In this document: positions 27,748 through 36,700 of the stretch, piece by piece
Layout of the letters: each line of letters begins with the position of its first letter
How positions within the stretch are numbered: position 1 is the stretch's first letter
Origin: Bacteroidales bacterium
Lineage (GTDB): Bacteria > Bacteroidota > Bacteroidia > Bacteroidales > VadinHA17
Direction of reading: 5' to 3'
DNA length: 64,000 nt
NCBI GenBank assembly: GCA_021738535.1
Contig: JAIPBU010000010.1
Span: forward strand, 1 to 64,000
Position numbers and translations under genes: made by a program
Notes under the pieces: model-generated
Told to the model about the DNA's origin: nothing
The model's input: the letters and a program-made list of their open reading frames with translations, nothing else
Databases searched by the model: none

Positions 27748-28478
27748 TGGGTGTTCTTTAACAGGGTATTACAGTAATTAATAAGCCTTGTTAGATTTTC
27801 AGGTCTTTTATTTATGAATACAAAGTTCTCCTGTCGTATGAACCTTTTAAGTTCATCTTTAAGATCGGGGAAAAGTCTGAAAAGGGTTCTTCTGTTGTTA
27901 AATTTATGCAGCTCATTATTGAAAAGAATGAAAGGCGTATCATTGGTTTTATAATTGAAATCCACTGCTCCGTTATCAATCTTAAGTTCCTTTTTTTTAA
28001 GTACAAGATATGATAATGTATCTTCAACAACAGATTCGGCAAACCAACGTGATGTACTGTCTTTACCGGCAGGAAAGGGGATGAAGTTATGCCCGGCCAT
28101 TCCAAAGCGTTCTGTTTTCTGAAGGTCAAGGCAGACGAGAAAATCAGAGTTCCCTGAACCGGACGTATTAAGCACAAGCTTATTTTCAAGAATGTCATAT
28201 TTCAGCAGAAGGTTGTCAAAGATAAGACTGTCAATTATTACATATCCCGGTTTATATTCTTCATCGAAAAAATACGGATGTCCTGCCACTGAACCCTGCC
28301 TGGCGCCACGGTACAGTGTGCCACTTACCAGCCGGGAGTCAGGACCGTTAACATTATCAACAATATTACGTACCTGGGATGAGGAGATTGTTTTTCCTGT
28401 CTCCTGGGAGCAGAGCTGATTTGCTCCTGTGGTAAGTATCAATACCGTTAATAAGAAACAGCTAAGTTTCCTTCTCAT
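27744..28478 (-). CDS. Secreted protein of unknown function leading a TonB/DUF4249 operon
   Basis: 244 residues with a signal peptide (about 1-25, GANQLCSQE). The sequence is strand-rich early (GPDSRLVSGTLYRGARQG, PYFFDEEYKPGYVIIDSL) and helical and basic at the end (DELKRFIRQENFVFINKRPENL). No family was recognised. As first gene of the operon, overlapping the receptor by 4 bp, it sits where other loci in this window place FecR, but it shows neither a cytoplasmic domain nor DUF4974. A periplasmic partner of the receptor is possible. Confidence 0.7.
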   Translation of the reverse strand: MRRKLSCFLLTVLILTTGANQLCSQETGKTISSSQVRNIVDNVNGPDSRLVSGTLYRGARQGSVAGHPYFFDEEYKPGYVIIDSLIFDNLLLKYDILENKLVLNTSGSGNSDFLVCLDLQKTERFGMAGHNFIPFPAGKDSTSRWFAESVVEDTLSYLVLKKKELKIDNGAVDFNYKTNDTPFILFNNELHKFNNRRTLFRLFPDLKDELKRFIRQENFVFINKRPENLTRLINYCNTLLKNTQ

Positions 28479-28679
28479 TATAAATTAATTCGAGGTGAAA
28501 AAAACTATCCTTTTCATGGCAAAAAAGGAATCTAAAGTAAGTAATAATATTGTTAATATTTTTCAGTTTTAGATTTTTTAACGTTTACCGGCCTTATTGA
28601 TGGACGGGTGTGAGATGGAAATGATTTTTTTTGCAGGTATAACAATACTGTAAAATGGCTGTTTTTTTAAAAAGTTTAT

Positions 28680-28687
28680 TATTTTTG
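28680..28687 (+). promoter_or_regulatory. Candidate tRNA-Gln promoter -7 element
   Basis: TATTTTTG matches TAnnTTTG and lies 22 bp before the tRNA 5' end. No clear TTG at -33. Confidence 0.4.
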
Positions 28688-28709
28688 CATCACCTGATAA
28701 GGTAATGAT

Positions 28710-28782
28710 TGACCCGTAGTGTAATTGGCAACACGTCTGATTTTGGTTCAGAAGAGTCCAGGTTCGAGCCCTGGCGGGTCAA
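28710..28782 (+). tRNA. tRNA-Gln (anticodon TTG)
   Basis: A complete cloverleaf can be drawn. Acceptor TGACCCG (28710-28716) pairs with CGGGTCA (28775-28781). Anticodon stem TCTGA (28736-28740) pairs with TCAGA (28748-28752) around loop TTTTGGT, giving anticodon TTG at 28743-28745. The T arm CCAGG-TTCGAGC-CCTGG is intact. The discriminator base is A at 28782; CCA is not encoded. Confidence 0.96.
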
Positions 28783-28789
28783 CAAAGAA

Positions 28790-28815
28790 GCCCCGGCAAT
28801 TCCGGGGTTTTTTTT
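28790..28815 (+). terminator. Terminator after tRNA-Gln
   Basis: CCCCGG (28791-28796) and CCGGGG (28802-28807) with a 5-nt loop, followed by eight T. It begins 8 bp after the tRNA. Confidence 0.9.
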
Positions 28816-28818
28816 GAG

Positions 28819-28872
28819 GGATACCAGAATTCTGATTCTCGGTATACGTTCAAATAATTAATCTTTACCCCG
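28819..28872. repeat. Direct repeat copy 1 (48-bp core)
   Basis: 28819-28866 matches 30832-30879 with a single difference, and the match continues with two more mismatches to about 28872. The core contains a hairpin (ATACC AGAAT, 4-nt loop, ATTCT with one bulge, GGTAT). The right end covers the last codons and stop of the MmcQ gene. Copies are 2013 bp apart. Confidence 0.85.
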
Positions 28873-29232
28873 TGCCTCTTTATTATTCAGCCACTCCCTG
28901 GTTTTTTTCGGCAGTTTGGAAGCAACAATTTCATAGGAATGATCAATCCATTGTTTGATTAGGTCAGGGCTTAAACTGCCCCGGAGGTTTATCCCGTTCC
29001 AGTGTTTTTTGTTGAAATGATATGCAGGCGTAACATCCGGGTATCTTTCACGCAGTTCTATGGCCAGTACAGGATCACATTTTAAACTTAATCCCCTTTT
29101 TTCTTCCGAAAGATCAAGAAGTGCAAACATTTTACCGGCCACTTTGAAAACAAGGGCTGTATCATTAAATGGGAATCCTTCAGTAACTCCCTTCTTTGAC
29201 AGGCAGTATTCACGAACTTCTTCTACATTCAT
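28858..29232 (-). CDS. MmcQ/YjbR family protein
   Basis: 124 residues, single domain. Family pattern: VREYCLSKKGVTEGFPF at the start, LVFKVAGKMFALLDL, LSLKCDPVLAIELRERY, then TPAYHFNKKHWNGINL and a C-terminal LIKQWIDHSYEIV helix. These small CyaY-like-fold proteins are often annotated as DNA-binding; their true role is not settled. ATG start. The final codons and stop lie in a 48-bp repeat whose second copy is 2 kb away. Convergent with tRNA-Gln. Confidence 0.88.
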   Translation of the reverse strand: MNVEEVREYCLSKKGVTEGFPFNDTALVFKVAGKMFALLDLSEEKRGLSLKCDPVLAIELRERYPDVTPAYHFNKKHWNGINLRGSLSPDLIKQWIDHSYEIVASKLPKKTREWLNNKEARGKD

Positions 29233-29309
29233 TGACGGGTTTATGGTTTAATATTATGAAATGCAAATTAGGTAATTGTCTTAAATAAAGCAATTGGATA
29301 TAAAGTGAT

Positions 29310-29330
29310 ATGATGGAGTTACTCCATCAT
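29310..29330. promoter_or_regulatory. 21-bp palindrome, candidate operator
   Basis: ATGATGGAGT (29310-29319), a central T, then ACTCCATCAT (29321-29330): a perfect inverted repeat with a single central base, as expected for a dimeric regulator site. A further half-site ATGATGGA is at 29364-29371. It lies about 146 bp before the BACON-kelch gene and 78 bp upstream of the divergent MmcQ gene. Confidence 0.5.
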
Positions 29331-29475
29331 CGAAGTTAATATATAGATGGTCTTATTGTTGAAATGATGGATTATTGGTGCTATAATGAGCAGGCAGGTT
29401 CATTGATAGACTGGGCAGGAACTGTATTGAATTATTTCTTAACTTACATGTCAATCTAACCAATACCCGCAAAAC

Positions 29476-30723
29476 ATGAAAAAAGAATTATCCCTGATGT
29501 TTCTAGTAATTGTTTTAGTTGGTGCGTGCAAACCGAAGAATCTTGCTATAACAGGCCAGAAAACATTCTTTGTAAGCTGGGAAGCCGGAAGCCTGGAATT
29601 TGAAATTGAATCGAATACTGACTGGCTTATAACCAGCACGGCAGACTGGTTAAGTTATAGCCCGGAATCCGGGAATGGCAATGCCATAATTTCAGTTGAA
29701 TATTCTGAAAATGCGGATTATACTTCAAGAAATAGTGCCCTGAGTGTAAACGGGACTGGTGTTGATGGCACTGAATTTTTTTCTGTAACACAACAGGCAC
29801 ATCCGAGTTTTACAGCTGATATATCATGGACTGAAAAAGCAGAAATGCCGGCTGAAATTTGTTTTCTGCCACCTTCTGCCAGTGTTGTTAATAATGAAAT
29901 ACTTATTATCGGGGGAGCTAATCCAGATGAACCTTTGAATACTGTCTATGCCTATGATCCTCAGGCAAATTCCTGGTCCACACGAGCGAGTATGATTGAT
30001 GCCAGATGGGGTCATGCTGCGAATGTTGTGAACGGTAAAATATATGTCATGGGTGGCTGCCTGACATCCACGGGAGATGCGACATCAAAAACAGAGGTAT
30101 ACGATCCTGCCCTGGATGAATGGCAGTCTTTAAGCAATATGCCGACACCCAGGATTGGAGCCGGTTCCTGTGTAGTCGACGGTAAAATCTATATTATGGG
30201 GGGAAGGAGTGCTGATCCGGGAGGAGATTATAACAACAGCATGGAGGTTTATGACCCCTTAACAAACAGGTGGGCTTCGCTTAGCCCTGTACCTGTGGCC
30301 ATGGGCTATCATTCCTCATCGGTTGTGAACAATACCATTTATGCTATCAGCGGGACAGATGTTGAAAATAATGGCCAGGTAGAAACTCATGTCTATAAAT
30401 ACAATATTGAAACAGACATATGGTCCGGGTCAGTACCCTTGAAACAGGGACGATGGTCTTTGAGTACATGTACAGTTGATAGCCTTATTATATGTATGGG
30501 AGGATATACAAGCACTACAGAACTGGCAAACCTTGTCGAGGTGATTACTAATAATGGAGAGATGGTTATTGGCGGAACTAATATGTTGTATAAACGCGCA
30601 GCTTTTTCTTCCTGTTATTATAATGGCAAGATTTATGTTTTCGGAGGAACAGCCTCCTCGCCACCTATTTACGGCGCACGTAACAATGTTGAGGAGGGTG
30701 TTGTAGTGATAACCGAAGAGTAA
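29476..30723 (+). CDS. BACON-domain and kelch-repeat lipoprotein
   Basis: 415 residues. The lipoprotein signal has Cys17 (VLVGACKPK). Residues about 30-100 form a BACON domain (NTDWLITSTADWLSYSPESG, VTQQAHP), often a glycan- or mucin-linked module in Bacteroidota. About 110-410 is a kelch propeller with repeated patterns such as GKIYVMGG, GKIYIMGG and GKIYVFGG, each followed by VYDP-like strands. Probably displayed on the cell surface for binding; no catalytic residues were recognised. Monocistronic and bounded by two copies of a 48-bp repeat. Confidence 0.9.
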   Translation: MKKELSLMFLVIVLVGACKPKNLAITGQKTFFVSWEAGSLEFEIESNTDWLITSTADWLSYSPESGNGNAIISVEYSENADYTSRNSALSVNGTGVDGTEFFSVTQQAHPSFTADISWTEKAEMPAEICFLPPSASVVNNEILIIGGANPDEPLNTVYAYDPQANSWSTRASMIDARWGHAANVVNGKIYVMGGCLTSTGDATSKTEVYDPALDEWQSLSNMPTPRIGAGSCVVDGKIYIMGGRSADPGGDYNNSMEVYDPLTNRWASLSPVPVAMGYHSSSVVNNTIYAISGTDVENNGQVETHVYKYNIETDIWSGSVPLKQGRWSLSTCTVDSLIICMGGYTSTTELANLVEVITNNGEMVIGGTNMLYKRAAFSSCYYNGKIYVFGGTASSPPIYGARNNVEEGVVVITEE

Positions 30724-30831
30724 TAGAAGAAGTAGCTCTCTTCGACGGCTTGCTATATTCATGAGCTTATGTGCAAAAGTCAACCATCAGCACCCGATTA
30801 ACTGTATATTTGTTTTTGCTCAGGGACCTTT

Positions 30832-30885
30832 GGATACCAGAATTCTGATTCCCGGTATACGTTCAAATAATTAATCTTTTTCCCG
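30832..30885. repeat. Direct repeat copy 2 (48-bp core)
   Basis: Near-identical to 28819-28866. Here it stands alone, 108 bp after the BACON-kelch stop, and is not attached to any MmcQ coding sequence, although it would still encode a KD-stop end in the same relative frame. Confidence 0.85.
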
Positions 30886-30976
30886 CTCCGGGGGACTGTG
30901 TCAATAACGTCACATATAAATTTATTATTGTATATTTATTGAAAGGAAAATAAAGAGTAATTCAGAATCAATTATT

Positions 30977-31202
30977 ATGGATGAAGTGAAAAATATCGAT
31001 ACAGAGGCTAAAAATTCAATTGAGTTTAACAGTGACAGCCAGGGAGGCAATCAGGTCAAAAGACAGCAATCTGCTTACCCAGTCAATGCGTTTTCTTAAG
31101 GCACATTACAGGTTCTTCGGGATAATGATAATAGTAATGCTGGTATTGTATCCTGTCATTATTTTGCTGATTGTCCTGGGTGGTGTTATTGGAGGGTATT
31201 AG
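30977..31202 (+). CDS. Small membrane protein, frame probably split by an A-run indel
   Basis: An ATG at 30977 opens a frame that stops after 40 codons. From about 31015 the next frame reads LSLTVTAREAIRSKDSN and a strongly hydrophobic helix (GIMIIVMLVLYPVIILLIVL) to a stop at 31202. Removing one A from the run at 31010-31014 would join the two frames into a 74-residue protein starting MDEVKNIDTEAK. Without this, only a TTG start at 31020 (60 residues) is available. It vaguely resembles the start of small DUF5362-type membrane proteins, but I would not assign it. Either a natural lesion or a base error. Confidence 0.4.
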
Positions 31203-31311
31203 GGCTATTTCATTTTCCCGGAATATGCTTATCTTTCCTTCATAGGGTAAAGGCCCTGCTTAAGGGTCTTTATATATTAGGGATATATTAGAAACTTAAA
31301 ATTTGGATAAT

Positions 31312-32016
31312 ATGAAAATTAGGACAGTAACTATAATTATGCTCGCGATACTTTTAAGCGCGCCATTATCAGCGCAGCGTAAAAACAAAAGAAGGGTAGT
31401 GCTGCATGGCACCATTGTTAATAAGGACACTGTGCCTGTTAGCGATGTCATGATCTTTATTGACGGCAAGAAAACAAACAGGACATCTGATTCAAACGGA
31501 GAATACAAGGTCAGGTTCAAGCCGGATATAGAAAAGATATCCTTCCTGAGTCCTGAGTACGGGGCTTTTGAGGTTGATTATGTAGGCCAGGAGAAGCTTG
31601 ACGTAACAGTAAATCTTGAAAGAAACGAGCTAACTGTTACTCCTACTGTTAACGGGGAAGTTGTGGAAGCAGGATACGGCAAGATCAGAGAAGAGGATCT
31701 TGTTAGCAGTATTTCTTCTATCAAAGAGGACCGGTTCAAGAACAGGTCGTACAGTAATGTATATGAGATGATAGTTGGTGAAGTCTCTGGTGTAACTGTT
31801 GAAGGAACCAATATCAGGATAAGGGGAATAACCTCTCTAAACGGGTCCAATGATCCCCTGCTTATTGTAGATGGATCACCCGTCTATTCGTTGTCGAATC
31901 TTTCGCCGTCTGATGTTGAATCGATCAATGTACTAAAAGGTTCTGCCACGGCCATATATGGTAACAGGGGGGCTGCAGGTGTTGTGGTTATTAAAACCAA
32001 AAGGGGTAAGAAATAA
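31312..32016 (+). CDS. Free-standing TonB-receptor plug protein (no barrel)
   Basis: 234 residues with a signal peptide (about 1-22, LSAPLSAQRK). A carboxypeptidase-regulatory-like domain (about 30-100, LHGTIVNKDTVPVSDVMIF) is followed by a plug domain (about 115-230) with RIRGITSLNGSNDPLLIVDGSPV, VESINVLKGSATAIYGNRGAAGVVVIKTK. The chain then ends with KRGKK and a stop, and a bidirectional terminator follows directly. There is no barrel and no room for one, so this is a periplasmic plug by itself. The ATG at 31312 is chosen over a TTG three codons earlier. Confidence 0.82.
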   Translation: MKIRTVTIIMLAILLSAPLSAQRKNKRRVVLHGTIVNKDTVPVSDVMIFIDGKKTNRTSDSNGEYKVRFKPDIEKISFLSPEYGAFEVDYVGQEKLDVTVNLERNELTVTPTVNGEVVEAGYGKIREEDLVSSISSIKEDRFKNRSYSNVYEMIVGEVSGVTVEGTNIRIRGITSLNGSNDPLLIVDGSPVYSLSNLSPSDVESINVLKGSATAIYGNRGAAGVVVIKTKRGKK

Positions 32017-32030
32017 TAGTTTAATCAAAT

Positions 32031-32070
32031 AAAAAAAAAGCGGAAGTTCAACAACTTCCGCTTTTTTTAT
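32031..32070. terminator. Bidirectional terminator
   Basis: GCGGAAGTT (32040-32048) and AACTTCCGC (32053-32061) with a CAAC loop; A-run before and T-run after extend the stem. Serves both the plug gene (+) and the SusD gene (-). Confidence 0.93.
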
Positions 32071-32112
32071 TATAACTCGTATCAGTGAACTGATATTTTC
32101 TTAATCTTTATT

Positions 32113-33702
32113 CTACTGATGTACGTTCTGAACCATATTCGGATTGGCATCAAGCTCTCGCTGTGGAATGAGGAATACCCAGTTGGGATTAACGCTTGGC
32201 CTGTCCTGCTGCATACCGTCAATGTAGAGGTTGGGATCAGCTCCTGATCCTGTAAGGTCAAGTTCTTCGTCATTCCTTAACATATCGAACCACCTGTGTC
32301 CTTCCAGGAATAATTCAATCCTTCTCTGCAGGAGAATCTCATCAACTAGTGCCTGTCCGGTATTGGTTGACTTAACATAAGCGGCATCTCTTGCTGAAAC
32401 AAGTTCGAACAGCACATCCTGTGCCGGTCCGTCCTGGTTGTCGCGTGCCAGCGCTTCTGCCTCGATAAGGTACATTTCAGCAGCCCTCATAATAAGTACA
32501 TCTCTTGGGTCAATAGTAGGCCCGTTATCCTGGTACAACTTATTGTGCATATAGGGCACCATATTGTGCCTGCTGGAATTATTAACGATTTCCCTGTACA
32601 GGTCAACTGAATCGTTAAAAGCTTCCTCACTTGCATACCTGCCTGCATTATCTCCTGCGTCCCACTCATAGAAAGTATTGGGAGCATTTGCAAGTATCTG
32701 ATCTTTCCTGTAGTCTGTATCAGCTATCTGGTCATAAAGCAGGTGGTTCATAAATTTAGGATTACTCCTTACCTGTGAACCATTAAAGTTGTTTGAACAA
32801 TAATAGAAATATGACCAGTAATATGAAGTCTGGTCCTGGATCATATGTGATCCCCAGATCCACTCGGGATTATTCCAGTCGCCGAATCCAGCTTTATACT
32901 GCTCTTCGCTCATAAGGTTATAACCCTGGCGGGCTGCATTAGCATATGATGCTGCCTGTCCCCAGTCGCCCATTGTCAGGTAAACCCTGGCTGCAACACC
33001 GTTTGCCACATCCTCATTAAGATGTGAGATGTCTTCCCTGGCTGAGGCATCTGCAAAATGTGTAAAAGCTTCATCAAGGTCATCAGTAATTTGGTCATAG
33101 ACCTGCTGAACGGTAGCACGTTCTTTACCTTCATAAGGAGGTTCTGTTGCAGTCATAATAGGCACACCAAGATCTGTTGACGGGTCACCTATCATATAGG
33201 CCTTCCCCCAGAATTTCACAAGGTTAAAATGTGCAAATGCCCTGTAAGTATAAGCCTGTCCAAGTATATTGTGCAGGTCATCAGACTCCTGCAGTTCGTC
33301 AGCGGCATTGATAATGTTATTAACTGATCCTATAATATTATAAAAATGGTACCACATCCAGCTAAGGTCTGTCCTTGTGGCGCTGGTGTGCATATTCCAC
33401 TGGATACGTGATCTGTGCCAGCCGTTACCAACAGTTGAGTGCAGGGCATCACTGGCTCCGTATTCTGCAGTAGGTATAATAAACTGCTGTCCGGCATAAT
33501 ATCTGATCCTGCCATTCTGGGCATACATAGAACGATGAACACCGTTCATCGCCAGCATCATGTTCTCGGTTGAGTTAAGCGCTATCTCTGTTGAGACAGC
33601 ATCTGTAGGAATCGTTTGCAGAAAATCTTCTTCACATGAGCTGAAGCCCAGCACCAGTGCAAAGATTAAAACGAACCGTAAAATTTTATATTTTGCTTTC
33701 AT
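32113..33702 (-). CDS. SusD/RagB family nutrient-binding lipoprotein
   Basis: 529 residues. The lipoprotein signal (FALVLGFSSCEED) places Cys near residue 23. The SusD-like N-terminal TPR region begins with FLQTIPTDAVS and includes AYTYRAFAHFNLVKFWG. The C-terminal RagB/SusD domain ends with the typical GHRWFDMLRNDE and FLIPQRELDANPNMVQN. SusD proteins are surface lids that deliver glycans or peptides to a SusC transporter. It follows the SusC gene by 27 bp. No hydrolase accompanies the pair, so the substrate is unknown. Confidence 0.96.
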   Translation of the reverse strand: MKAKYKILRFVLIFALVLGFSSCEEDFLQTIPTDAVSTEIALNSTENMMLAMNGVHRSMYAQNGRIRYYAGQQFIIPTAEYGASDALHSTVGNGWHRSRIQWNMHTSATRTDLSWMWYHFYNIIGSVNNIINAADELQESDDLHNILGQAYTYRAFAHFNLVKFWGKAYMIGDPSTDLGVPIMTATEPPYEGKERATVQQVYDQITDDLDEAFTHFADASAREDISHLNEDVANGVAARVYLTMGDWGQAASYANAARQGYNLMSEEQYKAGFGDWNNPEWIWGSHMIQDQTSYYWSYFYYCSNNFNGSQVRSNPKFMNHLLYDQIADTDYRKDQILANAPNTFYEWDAGDNAGRYASEEAFNDSVDLYREIVNNSSRHNMVPYMHNKLYQDNGPTIDPRDVLIMRAAEMYLIEAEALARDNQDGPAQDVLFELVSARDAAYVKSTNTGQALVDEILLQRRIELFLEGHRWFDMLRNDEELDLTGSGADPNLYIDGMQQDRPSVNPNWVFLIPQRELDANPNMVQNVHQ

Positions 33703-33729
33703 TGCTATATTCTGTTTAATATTTAAAAA

Positions 33730-36700
33730 TTAAAACTGCACATTAAGTCCTACAATAATAGACTTGCTCGGCATGTAAGCGAATGCGCTCTGTGTTCCGG
33801 CAAAGTTATAAGCAGGGTTCATTCCTTCTCTTGCAGTAAACATATAAAGGTTTTCTCCGGTTACAAAAACATCAAGCTGGCCTATTCCGACATTATTCAG
33901 AAGATAATCGGGTAAAGTATAGCTTACAGTTACATTCCTGATGTTCAGGTAATCAGATGACGTAAGGAAATAATCCGAAGTAGCGTACAGGTCGGAGTTG
34001 GCATATTGTAACCTTGGGAAATCTGTAACGTCTCCGGGGTTTCTCCATGAGTTCATAACATCCGGGTGGAAAGACTCACCGGCCGTTGCTTCAAGCATTC
34101 CCTGGTAGTTATAATCTATCATTTCGCCTCCCAGTGAATAGGTAAGCAGGGCGCTTACTGAGAATCCTTTGTAAGTAATTGTATTACCTATAGACCCCTG
34201 TACATCTGGGAATGCAGATGCTCCTACATAGCCATAGCCAGCAGTGTTACGGTCTTTTGTAAGTACCGGGTCACCGTTTGAGTCATAAGAAAGCTGTGAA
34301 CCGATTACATTACCTTCTTCATCTTCAACATCTTCCCATACATGGAACCTTGTAGCACCGTCAGCAGGGTCAACATCGTAAAATTTTCTCAACCAGAAGT
34401 CATAGATTGACTGTCCAACGGCCCATCTCTTACTTCCGTTTACGAAAGGCTCAGGGATGTAAGTGATCTCGTTCTTAATCGTAGAAGCCATAAGGCTTAA
34501 GTTCCACCTGAAGTCGTTGGCCCTGATTACGTCACCATTAAGGTTAACCTCAACTCCCCTGTTAAAGAGGGCAGCGATGTTCCTTGGCTGGTCTAAAAGA
34601 CCCATTGATGAAGGCAGTGGCATTTCATACAGCAGGTCGTCAGACTTCCTGTTGTACCATTCAACACTACCGTTGATCCTGTTAAATAATGAAAAATCAA
34701 CAGCAACATCAAAAGTTCTATTTACCTCCCATGTAAGTGCAGTATTACCTACGGTGCTCCAGCGGATACCTGGATGTGTAGCGTTCGGGTAAGTTGAATA
34801 AAGAGCCTGGTAACCATAGGAACCAATATTGTCATTACCAACTTCACCGTATGATGCCCTTAATTTCAGGTTATCTACCCATGTAAGGTTGCTCATGAAG
34901 TTTTCTTCACTTATTCTCCAGCTACCACCTATAGAAAAGAAGTCACCCCATCTTACGCTCTCGTGGAAAGCAGAGGAACCATCCCTACGGTAAGAACCTT
35001 CAATGTAATAAATGTTATTGTAGTTATATTTCAGCCTGGCAAAATACCCTTCGGTAGTTTTGTCAGAGGTATAACTTGTATTTGTTGAAGTATTTACAAA
35101 GTTGTTTAACTCATAAATTCCATTTACAATGAACTGGTTTTTAAAACCTCTCTGGTAAGTATAAGTTCTTGAATAAGCTTCGTGACCGAGTAAAGCTGAG
35201 AAATTATGAACCTCGTTAAAGGTTTTTTCATAATTGATCAACTGGTTGAAGTTAACAGAAGTCCTGGTATAACGTGACTCATCCATCCTTCCGGTTGGGG
35301 CACCGTCACCAATCTTTGCATTTTCAAAACCTTTATACTGGTAGTTCTGTACATCAATACTACCATTGATTGTTGCAGTAAGCCCATCCATGATAGTGAA
35401 TGTTGCAAAAACCCTGTTACCAAGGTTATTTCTCTTGTACCTGTCACTGTTCCAGTTCAGCTCGGCAATTGCATTTCTTCCCTGGTTAATTGGTCTTGAA
35501 TGAAGGCCACCATCATCATACTGTTTTTCACCTGCTCCGTCAAGGATATAATCTCCTGTGGCCTGGTCTACGAGGAAAACAGGGTAAATAGGAGCAGTCA
35601 TCCTTGCATTCCTGAACGGGTTGGCATATGTTGCAGAGTTTGATGTACCAATGTCACTGTTAATTACAGAAGCATACATATTTGCTCCAATCTGTAACCA
35701 GTCTTTAACATTATAATCAACGTTCAGACGTGTGTTTATACGTTCATAGTCTGACTTGATTGTATATCCTCTCTCATCAAGGTAACCCAGTGAGTAGAAA
35801 TAGCTGGCTTTCTGGCTACCGCCTGACAGGTTCAGGTCGTAGTTCTGCCTGTAACCTGTTTGTTGTGCAGGTTCATACCAGTTCAGATCAGGAAATCCGA
35901 CTTCCGCACTCGGGTTAATTTTACCATCAGCACCAATAATTTCATCATTTGGTGTACCTACAAAAGGATTGTACCTCAGCTGAGAATAAATATTATCATA
36001 GGCATATGCTCTTGCATCTGCTATGTTTGCATCCGCACCTGATGAAAACCTTGACTGTGCAAAGGCTTCAGCCTGTAGCTCATAGTAATCATAGGCATTA
36101 ACTGATTCATAAAATGGCAGTGACTTGTCAATCAGACCACCCTGTGCTTTAAAATTCACGTTCATACTCTCAGTGCCTTTATTCCCTTTTTTGGTAGTAA
36201 TAATAATTACACCATTGGCAGCACGTGAACCATAAAGAGCAGTTGATGAAGCATCTTTGAGTACTGTCATCGACTCAATATCGCTTGGGTTTATACTTGA
36301 CAGGTTACCGGCATACTGGGCTCCATCAAGGATGATGAGCGGAGCGGCCGATGTATTTAATGTACCTACACCACGTATGCGTATACTTGGTGAGCTACCC
36401 GGCTGACCTGAGCCAGAAGTAGTCTGTACACCTGTTGTAGCACCTGTGAGTATCTGACCCACTGAAGAAACAGAGCGTCCCTCAATTTTCTTTGAGTCAA
36501 TAGTGGTAGCGGAACCGGTCAGGGACTCTTTCTTGACCCTTCCGTAAGCTACAACCATTACCTCTTCCAGTCCGAGAACGTCAGGCTGCAGAGCTGCATT
36601 GACTACAGAACCTTCAATTGGCATTTCAAGTTTTTTCATTCCAACAAATGAAAAAACAATTGTTGTGGCATCTTCCGGAACCTCCAGTGTGTACCTGCCT

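Noticed and set aside
28775-28866. Classic tRNA-type attachment site
   Set aside because: The 48-bp repeat begins 37 bp after the tRNA and does not copy its 3' end, and there is no integrase.
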